In this document: positions 1-8,128 of the stretch, in pieces
Position numbering within the stretch: position 1 is the first letter of the stretch
Layout: every line of letters starts with the position of its first letter
Assembly (NCBI RefSeq): GCF_000425165.1
Contig: NZ_AULG01000015.1
Coordinates: 62,001 to 126,000, forward strand
Length of the DNA stretch: 64,000 nt
Reading direction: 5' to 3'
From: Photobacterium halotolerans DSM 18316
Lineage (GTDB): Bacteria > Pseudomonadota > Gammaproteobacteria > Enterobacterales > Vibrionaceae
Notes under the pieces: model-generated
Seen by the model: only the letters and a program-made list of their open reading frames with translations
The model's database searches: none
Told to the model about the DNA's origin: nothing
Position numbers and translations under genes: made by a program

Positions 1-1
1 C

Positions 2-1891
2 GATCTCATTACCAAAGGCATTATTCCAACGGTATGTCACAGCCAGCCGGAGCAATGTGCGTCAGAGATCGCGGCGATTACGATTTCCGGCGACATAGTC
101 AACAGCGGCGACAGCATGCTGCAGTGGCGTCGTGATTTTTTCGACCAGATGAAAGCCATCACCCCTTATGTTCCGCTGGTAGCCGTTCCCGGTAATCATG
201 ATTTTTACGGTAATCCTGAGCTGACCAATTACCGTCATTTCTTCCAGCAACCTGAAAATGGCTCGGCGGGTTATGAAGAACAATGGTATGCACTGGATTA
301 CGGCAACTTACGTTTGGTCGGGTTGAACAGTTATCCGATTTCCAAGAACCACGGTAAATTTAACGCGGAGATTCTGGGGATACAGCGCCAGTGGCTGCGC
401 GAGTTGTTGATCAACACCCAGGCGGATAATAACGTCGATTATGTCCTGAGCATGTTCCATCATCCGTGCCTGTCTGAACTCTGGCTCTCGGGCGAAAGTA
501 TCGGCAGTTGCGAGATGGTGGCTGAGATGGAAGATTTTTCCCGATCAAGCGGCAAGATAACTGGCCATTTATTTGGGCATACCCACGCGTATTCCCGCGG
601 GCAATCCATGGATACCCGGCACCTTTGGCTCAATGCCGCAACCGCAGCGGGTTATCGTGAAAAAATTAACGATGATAACTACTACCAGACAGATACCCGC
701 GATTACGATACCTTTGCCATCAGTCAGAGTGAGTTCGGGTTTAACCTGCTGACGTTCAATCAGCAGAGTTCACCTTCCATGCAGCTGACTCGCTACACTG
801 CCACTGTGGCCTCGAAAGGGGGCGGTTTTGCCAGCCTGGATGATACCTTTACTGTGTCCGATACCCTGACCATGAAAGCCAGTCCGGCTGTGCCAGAGGC
901 GCCGCAAGTTCTGGCCGGTAACGGTAATCACGCTTTCAATCAGTTGAATCTGGCGATAAGCCATCCTGATCCGGGCGCCATTTATGAAGTGCAATGGCAA
1001 CTGAGCAAAGCCAGCCAGTTTGATTCTGAGGTTTTTGATATCTGGGGGAATCAAACCCGGGCGCACAACATCTGGCCGATGCAGGATGGCAGTATTCAGG
1101 GGATGCCGACAGATACTCAGGCGGGGGTTGATCTGACTACAATCAATCTGGCTGATTTTTCAGGCCAGCTCAAAATGGGCAATGATGAAACCTACAAATG
1201 GCAGAAACGATCGTCAGAACATTCCCATGATTCGTACCGTGACCCGTTCAACGGCAGCTCGGCACCGGTACTGACGTTATTCCCGGGAGACACCTGGTAC
1301 TGGCGTGCCAGAGTGCGTAATGACAATCTGGGCTGGTCTGACTGGAGTGACACGGCGACATTATCTATTGATGCCGGGACGACAACCGCATTACCTATTC
1401 AGAATGGCGGCGCGGAAGCGCAGGATCTTTCCAACTGGACTGTTGAGCAGGGTTACTGGCGGGTGCTGCAAGAAATTGACAATATCACGGCCGCCGAAGG
1501 GGATTATTACTTCAGTGCCCGTCCGAATGATTCCGCTGCAGGTAACGCTGCCTATGATGATCTGAGCCAGACTCTGGATGTCAGTGCGTTCAGCAGTGTG
1601 ATTGATCAGTCTTCCGCATTCGTTCGGTTCAGCTTTAACAGCAATGGCTGGGGCGACGGCGATCATGCCGTGGTGACGCTACAACCTTTGGACAATAACG
1701 GAAACGCCATTGGTCAGCCGACTGTGGTGAAAACAGAAAGTAAAAAGCAACAGTGGCTGAGCAATACATCGACGCTGTTATTACCAGTGGCAACCCGGGA
1801 GGTGAAACTGACACTGCGTGCAGTGAAAAAAGCAGGCAGTATGGCAGATGTTCATATTGATAATGTGCAGCTTTCACTGACCACGCCTTAA
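2..1891 (+). CDS. Calcineurin-like metallophosphoesterase with C-terminal beta domains, 5' end outside the window
   Basis: The reading frame is open from base 2, so the gene starts left of the window. The visible part is 629 codons plus stop. The metallophosphatase signature blocks are present in order: ISGDIVNSGD near bases 90-118, VPGNHDFYG near 184-210, a histidine block (MFHHP, near 453) and GHLFGHTHAYSRG near 562-600; these supply the Asp, Asn and His ligands of the two-metal site. After about 270 visible residues the protein changes to beta-rich sequence with a fibronectin-like segment (WYWRARVRN...GWSDWS) and a final NGGAE...W domain resembling galactose-binding or carbohydrate-binding modules. 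That layout is typical of secreted or surface phosphoesterases; the signal peptide cannot be seen. The substrate is unknown. A terminator follows the stop. Confidence 0.9.
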   Translation, partial: DLITKGIIPTVCHSQPEQCASEIAAITISGDIVNSGDSMLQWRRDFFDQMKAITPYVPLVAVPGNHDFYGNPELTNYRHFFQQPENGSAGYEEQWYALDYGNLRLVGLNSYPISKNHGKFNAEILGIQRQWLRELLINTQADNNVDYVLSMFHHPCLSELWLSGESIGSCEMVAEMEDFSRSSGKITGHLFGHTHAYSRGQSMDTRHLWLNAATAAGYREKINDDNYYQTDTRDYDTFAISQSEFGFNLLTFNQQSSPSMQLTRYTATVASKGGGFASLDDTFTVSDTLTMKASPAVPEAPQVLAGNGNHAFNQLNLAISHPDPGAIYEVQWQLSKASQFDSEVFDIWGNQTRAHNIWPMQDGSIQGMPTDTQAGVDLTTINLADFSGQLKMGNDETYKWQKRSSEHSHDSYRDPFNGSSAPVLTLFPGDTWYWRARVRNDNLGWSDWSDTATLSIDAGTTTALPIQNGGAEAQDLSNWTVEQGYWRVLQEIDNITAAEGDYYFSARPNDSAAGNAAYDDLSQTLDVSAFSSVIDQSSAFVRFSFNSNGWGDGDHAVVTLQPLDNNGNAIGQPTVVKTESKKQQWLSNTSTLLLPVATREVKLTLRAVKKAGSMADVHIDNVQLSLTTP

Positions 1892-2031
1892 CGTCTCTCA
1901 GAAAGCTGAATAGAACATAACGGCATCCTGATGATGCCGTTTTTATTCATAGCTACGCGGATATTGTCACTTGGCAGCGCGCCCAGGGTCAGCAGGGTCA
2001 GAATGGGCAAAAGGAAAACATAGGATTGCAT
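1888..2031 (-). CDS. Possible 47-residue small hydrophobic protein
   Basis: A short open frame begins with ATG at 2031, 13 bases after the stop of the DUF2000 gene, with GGAG five to six bases upstream. The product starts MQSYVFLLPILTLLTLGALP, which looks like a signal peptide or single membrane segment, followed by a short polar tail. Its stop overlaps the stop of the convergent phosphoesterase gene. The start region also forms a hairpin (GGAAAACAT...ATGTTTTC) followed by TTTT on the minus strand, so the same bases may simply be the terminator of the DUF2000 gene. No family is recognised. Confidence 0.3.
   Translation of the reverse strand: MQSYVFLLPILTLLTLGALPSDNIRVAMNKNGIIRMPLCSIQLSERR
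1919..1947 (+). terminator. Rho-independent terminator after the phosphoesterase gene
   Basis: AACGGCATC and GATGCCGTT form a nine-base-pair stem around CTGAT, followed by TTTATT, 28 bases after the stop codon. Confidence 0.8.
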
Positions 2032-2044
2032 GTTTTCTCCCGGT

Positions 2045-2473
2045 TTATCGGTATAAGCTGAATTTTCCGGTAAAGGATTTCAGCGTCTCTGTGTCACCGA
2101 ACAGACAGATTCCCAAGTATTCTAATTCACTTTCCGGGGTTTCTTTGGTCCAGGCTTGCTGGGCAATGGAGCCGCCTTCAGTCATGGTGTGCGTGAAATC
2201 GGTAAAAGCAATTTTATGCCTGATGGCTTCCTCCCTGACTTTGCGGATTTTGTTCGAGTTATCTGCTTTCAGAACAATAAACGGAAAGTGAGACAGGCTC
2301 GGATGGCAGTTGCCATCAGCATCATAATAATCAATGTATTCAGTTCCTTGCTGCTCGACACGATGAGAGAGTCCGGCACTCAGGTGTCCCAGTACATTCA
2401 GTGTTCGGCCTGCATCCATTTTTCTACTTAATACTGCGATAAACCGCTTTTGATTTTCATCTGGCAAGCTCAT
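2045..2473 (-). CDS. DUF2000 family protein
   Basis: 142 residues. The N-terminus (RFIAVLSRKMDAGRTLNVLGHLSAGL) and the central FPFIVLKADNSNKIRKVREEA are characteristic of the DUF2000 family, small cytoplasmic proteins of about 135-145 residues whose biochemical role is not established. The C-terminal half contains the family segment LEYLGICLFGDTETLKSFTGKFSLY. The ATG at 2473 has AAGGAAA ten bases upstream. No signal peptide or membrane segment is visible. It stands with other short stress- or housekeeping-type genes on the same strand, but the gaps are too large to claim an operon. Confidence 0.75.
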   Translation of the reverse strand: MSLPDENQKRFIAVLSRKMDAGRTLNVLGHLSAGLSHRVEQQGTEYIDYYDADGNCHPSLSHFPFIVLKADNSNKIRKVREEAIRHKIAFTDFTHTMTEGGSIAQQAWTKETPESELEYLGICLFGDTETLKSFTGKFSLYR

Positions 2474-2638
2474 TGATGCGTTTCCTTTTTCTCAATATGT
2501 CTCAGCAACGTTTAAGCTGTTTTTCTGTTTAAGAATGAATAAAATAATATGCATATCTGCTGATGAAGCGTCAATTCAATAACAGACAATTGCTGGTAGC
2601 GCAGAAAAATGCTATCCGGTAACAGGAAGATAAAGAGC

Positions 2639-3034
2639 TCAACTTCTGTGCTGGGTGTCTTCACCGGCGGTGATAAACAGCATACATGCCGAGTGTTGTA
2701 TTTTTGCCGTGTGCCATACGCCTTTAGGTACAAACACGTAGGAACCTGGGGACTCCAACCTGACTTCCTGTATTCCTTCCGGCATTTCCAGTTGAAATGT
2801 CGCCGATCCGGATAGCAGTATGACAATTTCATCGCCTTTGGGGTGTGCTTCGCTACCAGACCAGTCAGAGCTGAAATCGTGCAAGCTGACCAGATATTGA
2901 TGATGGAAATCACCAAGCTCTCCGGCCATTAACCTTGGCCAGAAAGTGTCATTCATCTCAAGAAGCTCAATGCTTGCATCGTTTCTCAGCCGAATCGAAC
3001 TGCCGGCAAGGTGTTGTGGCTGCTTTCGCGTCAT
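2639..3034 (-). CDS. Small single-domain cupin protein
   Basis: 131 residues. One cupin fold is visible: HPKGDEIVILLSGSATFQLE (first motif, with His and Glu metal-ligand positions) and PGSYVFVPKGVWHTAKI (second motif, with the His). The N-terminal 60 residues include FWPRLMAGELGDFHHQYLVSL. AAAGGAT lies eight bases before the ATG at 3034. Substrate and metal are not predictable; such stand-alone cupins are often isomerases, dioxygenases or sensors. No operon partner is evident. Confidence 0.7.
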   Translation of the reverse strand: MTRKQPQHLAGSSIRLRNDASIELLEMNDTFWPRLMAGELGDFHHQYLVSLHDFSSDWSGSEAHPKGDEIVILLSGSATFQLEMPEGIQEVRLESPGSYVFVPKGVWHTAKIQHSACMLFITAGEDTQHRS

Positions 3035-3135
3035 GTTGAATCCTTTCTTTCTGCATGCGTATCAAAACGGTGGGAACACATGCAAAAAAGATAGCAGATA
3101 TTTATGATGCGTCCTGAGATGCGTCCTGAAAGTCA

Positions 3136-3600
3136 TCAGGCTTCAAGCTCATACGCCAGCGCATCGTCGGGCGTAAAATTGCTCTTAAACGTAAAAGCAA
3201 ATGGGCTGTCACCCTTTTTTCTCAGGTATTCAAGGCGTTCTTTGGCTTCTGCAATGGTCGGGATATGATCATCTTCTACCCACCACAGCACATAAGTATC
3301 TTCCGCTGAACGATGAAACCACTCAGCCTTACGACGCATGAAGTCGCGGTGATGGGTCCTAAACATAAAGTTTTTAAGCGTATCCACCGATTCCCAGACA
3401 GACATGTTGATTATCATATTGGGGTCGTCGAATGCGTGAATACTGGTTGCATCGCCGGATTCATCCTGAAGCCGCCATATGAAGCCTTCGCTGCTTTCAG
3501 CAATGGCATTCACAGGATCCAGATTATCGGCAAAATCTTTAATTTCAGGTGCATCCATTGGGTATTTAGCAAGGGCGATGTTCAGTTGCGCTAGTTTCAT
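3136..3600 (-). CDS. DUF3291 family protein
   Basis: 154 residues from the ATG at 3600, chosen because AAGGAAG precedes it at good spacing; an upstream start at 3627 lacks one. The sequence begins MKLAQLNIALAKYPMDAPEIKDFADNLDPVNAIAESSEGFIWRLQ, the normal start of DUF3291 proteins, which have a ferredoxin-like fold related to antibiotic-biosynthesis monooxygenase domains. The block MSVWESVDTLKNFMFRTHHRDFMRRKAEWF is also typical of the family. The function is unknown. It is separated from its neighbours by about 100 bases on each side. Confidence 0.75.
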   Translation of the reverse strand: MKLAQLNIALAKYPMDAPEIKDFADNLDPVNAIAESSEGFIWRLQDESGDATSIHAFDDPNMIINMSVWESVDTLKNFMFRTHHRDFMRRKAEWFHRSAEDTYVLWWVEDDHIPTIAEAKERLEYLRKKGDSPFAFTFKSNFTPDDALAYELEA

Positions 3601-3705
3601 GCTTCTTCCTTGAAAATGGTTAGCCAATACTGGGCGTTTGTCTTTGATGCTGCTCGTAATTCAACCACATCAACAGTATGTTGAATAGTGATAAGGCATT
3701 CGCTG

Positions 3706-4056
3706 TCAGGCGATGCCGGTATACAAGCGGCTCCAGCCAAGCAGCAGGGCAGCAGCGAAACCGGCCCACACCAGAGTTGCCAGACCCAGTGTCCAGAATA
3801 AGCTATACCGATAACTGAAGTAGTACACGGCTACCAGATAAGCGGCATAGGGAACTAATGAATACAGACTGAACAGAGCGGTCACTCTCAAATCCGGCAT
3901 GGTGCGCTCTGTGCCAATAATATAGTGGGCAATTAAGGCAAAAGTTGGAAATAAGGGCACCAAACCTGCAATGAAAAAACTTTTACTTTTGGAAAGTATC
4001 GCAATCAGCAGTACAGCTAGCGCCCCCAGCAGACACTTAAGAAACAGGGATACCAT
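3706..4056 (-). CDS. glpM: GlpM-like small membrane protein
   Basis: 116 residues from the ATG at 4056; a TTG 14 codons upstream is possible but would add an unusual extension. It has four hydrophobic segments and the conserved block SKSFFIAGLVPLFPTFALIAHYIIGTERTMPDLR, which closely matches GlpM of Pseudomonas and its relatives. GlpM was named for an effect on alginate production near glycerol genes; its molecular role is unclear. There are no glycerol genes in this window, so the name rests on sequence only. Confidence 0.65.
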   Translation of the reverse strand: MVSLFLKCLLGALAVLLIAILSKSKSFFIAGLVPLFPTFALIAHYIIGTERTMPDLRVTALFSLYSLVPYAAYLVAVYYFSYRYSLFWTLGLATLVWAGFAAALLLGWSRLYTGIA

Positions 4057-4100
4057 TAAAATCAATCCATCAAAAAAAGAGATTATAAGCGATAGCAATA

Positions 4101-4122
4101 AAAATACTGTGAACAGTATTTT
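4101..4122. repeat. Perfect inverted repeat between glpM-like gene and toxin gene
   Basis: AAAATACTG and CAGTATTTT form nine-base arms around TGAA. It lies 45 bases upstream of the GlpM start, in a 540-base AT-rich region that holds no other gene. It could be an operator or a weak bidirectional terminator. Confidence 0.45.
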
Positions 4123-4486
4123 GTATTTATCACTAGAGTAAATATTCTACAACTGAGGCTTGAAACTGGACAGCCAGACTGTATAGATATTTTTATTACA
4201 TTATTATCTATGTTTTTTAATCGATACAAAGTGATGCATCGCTAAAATAGTAATGGAAGGTCACAGCTTTTATTGTTAATAACAGCTTGTCACTGAAAGC
4301 AGGTTTCAATTTTTGACATCGATTACATCGTTGATTTTATTTTCATCTTGTTGTTTTTGGTGGTTTTTTGTTTTTAGCCTGATGAGATGTCATATCTCCT
4401 AATATAGCGATGTACTGATATGTTATTTGTCTTTTTTATTCCGGATATTTAATTGGGTGAATAAAGAGAGGAGTAAAAATAAGTCA

Positions 4487-4516
4487 TTGACTTTTTATTA
4501 AATGCATTGATATAAC
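4487..4516 (+). promoter_or_regulatory. Candidate sigma70 promoter of the aerolysin-like gene
   Basis: TTGACT (4487-4492) and TATAAC (4511-4516) are separated by 18 bases and lie about 85 bases before the ATG. The rest of 4057-4600 is AT-rich and shows no gene; it is long enough to carry several regulator sites, but I could not identify a convincing CRP or Fur box. Confidence 0.4.
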
Positions 4517-4600
4517 GGCGTTGCATATGAGCGCGATATTTTTATTAGCTACATATGATTTTGCATTGATGCAAACCAGCATTTTTATAAGAAGGTCTCA

Positions 4601-6061
4601 ATGAAAAAACAAATAACGCCTTTATTAATTTTATTACCTTTTGGTCATATAGCGTCCGCTGCTGCACTGGAAACCAGTGCGTTTTATCCGGAGGAAGTCG
4701 AAATTCATTACAATCTCGGTCCTGAAATCTGTAAAGCCGATTTCCGGCCAGTCACGCGTTCAGAAGCACTGCGTTTTCGAGATTCGATCATGAATAAAAT
4801 CGGAAAGTGGTCTTATGTGACTTTAGCCGATGGCTGGGTCATTATGGGGCCCGGTTACATGGGTGAAATTAAACAGGGAACCGCCAGCCATACCGCTTGT
4901 TATCCTCTTAATGCAGACACAAACATTTTATCTTTCCCTGCTATTTCCATTGATGAAGGCTCTAAAGAGCGAGTTGAATGGACATTGCTCAATGATCAGG
5001 ACGGTTTTGTAAAACCTGCCGCGTATCTGGCTCACCATATGGGTTATGCCTGGGTGGGTGGTCCGAAAGGAAGCCAGGTTGGCGATGACATGAGAGTCTG
5101 GTGGGACGGTAACGAAAGCGCCTGGAAGATTCGGGGTAATGATGGCCCGTGTGACGGATACCGTTGTCAGGATATGACCACCATTAAGGCGAAAAACTTT
5201 GCATACACCATGGATCCGGCCTCATTTAAAATTGACGGTTCTATCGTGAATTCAAATAGTCAGCTGGTGAATACGATCTCCTCGACGGCGGTCAATAAAA
5301 CCAGCATTCAGCAGCAATACGTCATTGATATCAGTTACAACACGTCAACCAGCTGGTCACAGAGTAATGATTACAGCTTCAGTGAAAGTATCGCAGTTTC
5401 CAGCACGTTCAAAAGTCCTGATGTCACAGGTGGCGTAGACAAATCGATTTCAGTCACTTTCGGCGCTACTCAGGCATGGGGAAGCACCAGTAGCGGTGAA
5501 GAAAGTAACAGAGTAACGATTCAGGCAAGACCGGTTGTACCGGCCAATAGCGCACTGAAAGTGCTGCTGAACGTGTACCGGGCTGATATCTCTTATCCTT
5601 ACGTTTTTGACGCGGACGTATCGTATGAGCTGGGCTTTGATGGTTTCATGCGCTGGTCGGGCAACGGATTGCTGTGGCACCCGGAAGACAGACCCGATTT
5701 TAATACCAGCTTTGCTATTGGCCGCTTTGCCGGCAATGAAAAGAGTCTGGAATTCCAGTGGGATCACCGTGATATTACGGGCATGAACAAAACCTGGGAC
5801 TGGAACTGGATCGCGCAAACGGCGGGTTCTTATGACACCCGTTATTGGTTAGGCAAAGTACTGGCGCCGAAGAAAGCACGCGTTAAAGGCCAGTTTTACG
5901 CCGAAGATCAGTTCACCGGCGAGCTGTATTTTGAAGAGATTGCTCTTCCTCAGGGTGACTCAAATACGGCCTCAATGGAAAAAAGCATTCAGGATCAACT
6001 TGAAGATGCCGGCCTGAAAGATGTTCAGGTCTCTGTCAGAAAAGCCAATACCGGGGTGTAA
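4601..6061 (+). CDS. Aerolysin-family beta-pore-forming toxin
   Basis: 486 residues, full length for the family. A signal peptide (about residues 1-22) precedes an aerolysin-type N-terminal lobe. Cys44/Cys100 and Cys184/Cys189 have the same spacings as the two disulfides of Aeromonas aerolysin. DGWVIMGPGYMGEIK (77-91) and YLAHHMGYAWVGG (142-154) are near-identical to aerolysin, as are ADISYPYVFDADVSYEL (328-344) and the WDWNW motif (399-403). Residues 270-293 correspond to the membrane-inserting hairpin. The C-terminal activation region (about 447-462) is short and lacks the dibasic site of proaerolysin, although the terminal propeptide strand is kept (DVQVSV). By family it should be secreted through the type II pathway, cleaved outside, and form heptameric pores. 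AAGG lies six bases before the ATG. It is a single-gene unit ending at a strong terminator. Confidence 0.95.
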   Translation: MKKQITPLLILLPFGHIASAAALETSAFYPEEVEIHYNLGPEICKADFRPVTRSEALRFRDSIMNKIGKWSYVTLADGWVIMGPGYMGEIKQGTASHTACYPLNADTNILSFPAISIDEGSKERVEWTLLNDQDGFVKPAAYLAHHMGYAWVGGPKGSQVGDDMRVWWDGNESAWKIRGNDGPCDGYRCQDMTTIKAKNFAYTMDPASFKIDGSIVNSNSQLVNTISSTAVNKTSIQQQYVIDISYNTSTSWSQSNDYSFSESIAVSSTFKSPDVTGGVDKSISVTFGATQAWGSTSSGEESNRVTIQARPVVPANSALKVLLNVYRADISYPYVFDADVSYELGFDGFMRWSGNGLLWHPEDRPDFNTSFAIGRFAGNEKSLEFQWDHRDITGMNKTWDWNWIAQTAGSYDTRYWLGKVLAPKKARVKGQFYAEDQFTGELYFEEIALPQGDSNTASMEKSIQDQLEDAGLKDVQVSVRKANTGV

Positions 6062-6082
6062 CGCTCTGTAGCTAGAAGAAAA

Positions 6083-6113
6083 AAACCGGAAACCACAAAG
6101 GGGTTTCCGGTTT
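6083..6113. terminator. Bidirectional terminator between toxin gene and cobC
   Basis: AAACCGGAAACC pairs perfectly with GGTTTCCGGTTT; an A-run on the left and T-rich sequence on the right let it serve both the toxin gene and the convergent cob operon. Confidence 0.8.
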
Positions 6114-6184
6114 GTTCGGATCGCATTCAGATCGAAAGTACCTGTGCTTCAGGTTTGAACAGGCCGACAGTCAGGCCAAATCGA

Positions 6185-6796
6185 TCAGTATATTGAGCCA
6201 ATTTGCTTCACGGCAAAATAGGGCAGGTTATCTGTCAGCGTGACCTGGATTTGGGTGACGCTGCCATTGCGAATCGTTAAATTTGAATACCATTGAGGAT
6301 TTTTCCAGTCGAGGCCAAGCACATCCGCCACTATGGCGCGAATTACGCCGCCGTGCGTAACGATCACGACATCGTGTCGCAGCTCGCTGACTATCCTGCT
6401 CCAGCAGGCAGTCACCCGCATACTGAAGCTTTCCAGTGATTCGGCATCAGGTAATCCTGAGCTGGCTGGGGCGTGCCAGAATTGCTCAAGCTGTTGCCAC
6501 TCTACGCTCGCGCTGGTTATTTCCTCAAAGGGTTTGCCATCTAACTGACCAAAGTGCATTTCTTTTAATGCCGGTTCGCACACCAGAGGGTGTTCACCTG
6601 CCAGTAATTCAGCCAGCGATAAGCAGCGACGCAAAGGAGAGCTGATGACGGTTGTATAGTTGATATCAGCCTTGGTGAGAGAGTGACAGATAGCCTGATT
6701 GGTCTCGGGACACACTGCTATATCCGTTGAGCCGTACAAAGCGGGTGCGCCATTGACTTTGCCGTGGCGGACTAATGTGACGGTGAAGGTTTTCAC
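6185..6796 (-). CDS. cobC: Alpha-ribazole phosphatase (histidine phosphatase family)
   Basis: 203 residues. The phosphoglycerate-mutase-like signature LVRHGKVNG (residues 8-16) carries the catalytic His that becomes phosphorylated. SSPLRRC supplies the second arginine and VIVTHGGVIRAI the second catalytic His. CobC removes the phosphate from alpha-ribazole-5'-phosphate (or from adenosylcobalamin-5'-phosphate) in the last steps of the lower-ligand pathway. Its start overlaps the stop of cobU by four bases (ATGA), giving translational coupling in the cobT-cobS-cobU-cobC operon. The genomic context makes this assignment much firmer than the phosphatase fold alone would. Confidence 0.9.
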   Translation of the reverse strand: MKTFTVTLVRHGKVNGAPALYGSTDIAVCPETNQAICHSLTKADINYTTVISSPLRRCLSLAELLAGEHPLVCEPALKEMHFGQLDGKPFEEITSASVEWQQLEQFWHAPASSGLPDAESLESFSMRVTACWSRIVSELRHDVVIVTHGGVIRAIVADVLGLDWKNPQWYSNLTIRNGSVTQIQVTLTDNLPYFAVKQIGSIY

Positions 6797-7347
6797 CTGG
6801 CGCTCCCTTTTAATTGGAGTGGCAAGCCGGCTGCCACCAGAGTCACCTCATCGGCAATGGCGGCGAACTGCTGATTCATGCGCCCGGCGTTGTCAACAAA
6901 ATAGCGGCTCACTTCACCGAGCGGCACGACCCCCATGCCGACTTCGTTTGACACAAAGATCAACCGGGCCTGGCTGTCTTTTGCAGCCTGGACCAGTTCG
7001 GCAATGCGCGCTTCCAGCGCCTCGTTGCTGCATGTTTCTCCCAGAGAGAAAATAACGTTATTCAGCCAGAGGGTTAAACACTCAATCAACACCACATCGT
7101 TCGCGGTAAACTGAGTTAACAGATTTGCCAGTTCCAACGCACATTCGTGTTCAGCCCAGTCATCCCCACGTTGCTGCTGATGGTGTTTGATCCGCATGCG
7201 CATTTCATCATCAAAGGGTGTGGCCGTGGCGACATAATGCAGTTTGTTATCCTGTGTGGCTTTTTCTTTGGCCTGCTGCTCGGCAAAACGTGATTTGCCG
7301 GATCGTGCACCACCAAGTATCAGGCTCAATGTTGCTTGCATCGTCAT
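6793..7347 (-). CDS. cobU: Adenosylcobinamide kinase / adenosylcobinamide-phosphate guanylyltransferase
   Basis: 184 residues. The Walker A loop LILGGARSGKSRFAEQQA opens the protein, as in CobU/CobP. HYVATATPFDDEMRMRIKHHQQQR contains the guanylylated histidine region, and VLIECLTLWLNN and FVSNEVGMGVVP are the other conserved blocks. It phosphorylates adenosylcobinamide and then transfers GMP, making the AdoCbi-GDP used by CobS. It lies one base after cobS and overlaps cobC by four bases, all on the minus strand. Confidence 0.95.
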   Translation of the reverse strand: MTMQATLSLILGGARSGKSRFAEQQAKEKATQDNKLHYVATATPFDDEMRMRIKHHQQQRGDDWAEHECALELANLLTQFTANDVVLIECLTLWLNNVIFSLGETCSNEALEARIAELVQAAKDSQARLIFVSNEVGMGVVPLGEVSRYFVDNAGRMNQQFAAIADEVTLVAAGLPLQLKGSAR

Positions 7348-7348
7348 T

Positions 7349-8128
7349 TTATCCCCACTGGTTGTGAACTGAGGCGATAAGGATCAGGTAAATCAAGAGT
7401 TCCATGAGCTGCTGAGCGGCGCCCAGACAGTCACCGGTAAACCCGCCAAGCCGTGCATTCAGCCAGGCTTTGAACCCCATCCGAAACAGAACAGCCGCCA
7501 CTACCAGTACCAGCGCCAGATCGGGCGCCAACACAAGGCAAACGAGGATACCGGTCGCCACTGAAAAGAGTAACTCAGGGACGGTCTGGGCATTGGCCAG
7601 AGGTTTGCTCTTGCTGGTACTGGCGTCGCTGACATAGGGCATGTCGAAAATCAGTGAGGCCGCCACTGTACGGCTGAGGGTGTAGGCAATCAGCAGGATC
7701 ACGGCCAGTTCGGTGTGTACAGCCAGATAGCTGAGCATGATAAATTTACCCAGCAAGGCCATGATCAGGGTGGCGGCACCGTAAGTGCCGATCCGGCTGT
7801 CTTTCATTATGATCAGACGGCGTTCAGTCGTCATGCCACCACCAATGCCGTCAGCCATGTCGGTCAGGCCATCCTCATGAAAAGCCCCGGTCAGCAGCAG
7901 GCTGAACACCATAGTGATAAAGACGGCAAACTGTGGTGGCAACCAGGCTGCCGACAGGCTGTAAGCAATGGCACACAGCGCCCCCAGCACTAGCCCAACC
8001 AGGGCAAAGTAACGCCCGGCCCGATTCATACGTTCGTCGGAATAAGGGGTTGACGCTGGAATGGGCAGGCGGCTGAAAAAAGACACCGCCAGACAAAACA
8101 ACTGGTACTGATAACGAAGGTTGAACAT
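7349..8128 (-). CDS. cobS: Adenosylcobinamide-GDP ribazoletransferase (cobalamin synthase)
   Basis: 259 residues, the usual CobS length. FFSRLPIP near the N-terminus and the metal-binding [18 protein letters not shown] block are family hallmarks. The rest is a chain of hydrophobic segments, as expected for this inner-membrane enzyme, which joins AdoCbi-GDP to alpha-ribazole or its phosphate. The ATG follows directly on the cobT stop codon, and cobU starts after a one-base gap, so the operon is tightly packed. Confidence 0.95.
   Translation of the reverse strand: MFNLRYQYQLFCLAVSFFSRLPIPASTPYSDERMNRAGRYFALVGLVLGALCAIAYSLSAAWLPPQFAVFITMVFSLLLTGAFHEDGLTDMADGIGGGMTTERRLIIMKDSRIGTYGAATLIMALLGKFIMLSYLAVHTELAVILLIAYTLSRTVAASLIFDMPYVSDASTSKSKPLANAQTVPELLFSVATGILVCLVLAPDLALVLVVAAVLFRMGFKAWLNARLGGFTGDCLGAAQQLMELLIYLILIASVHNQWG

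Noticed and set aside
62..283. Minus-strand frame of 73 codons at the left edge
   Set aside because: It is antisense to the phosphoesterase catalytic domain, whose motifs are unmistakable in the other frame.
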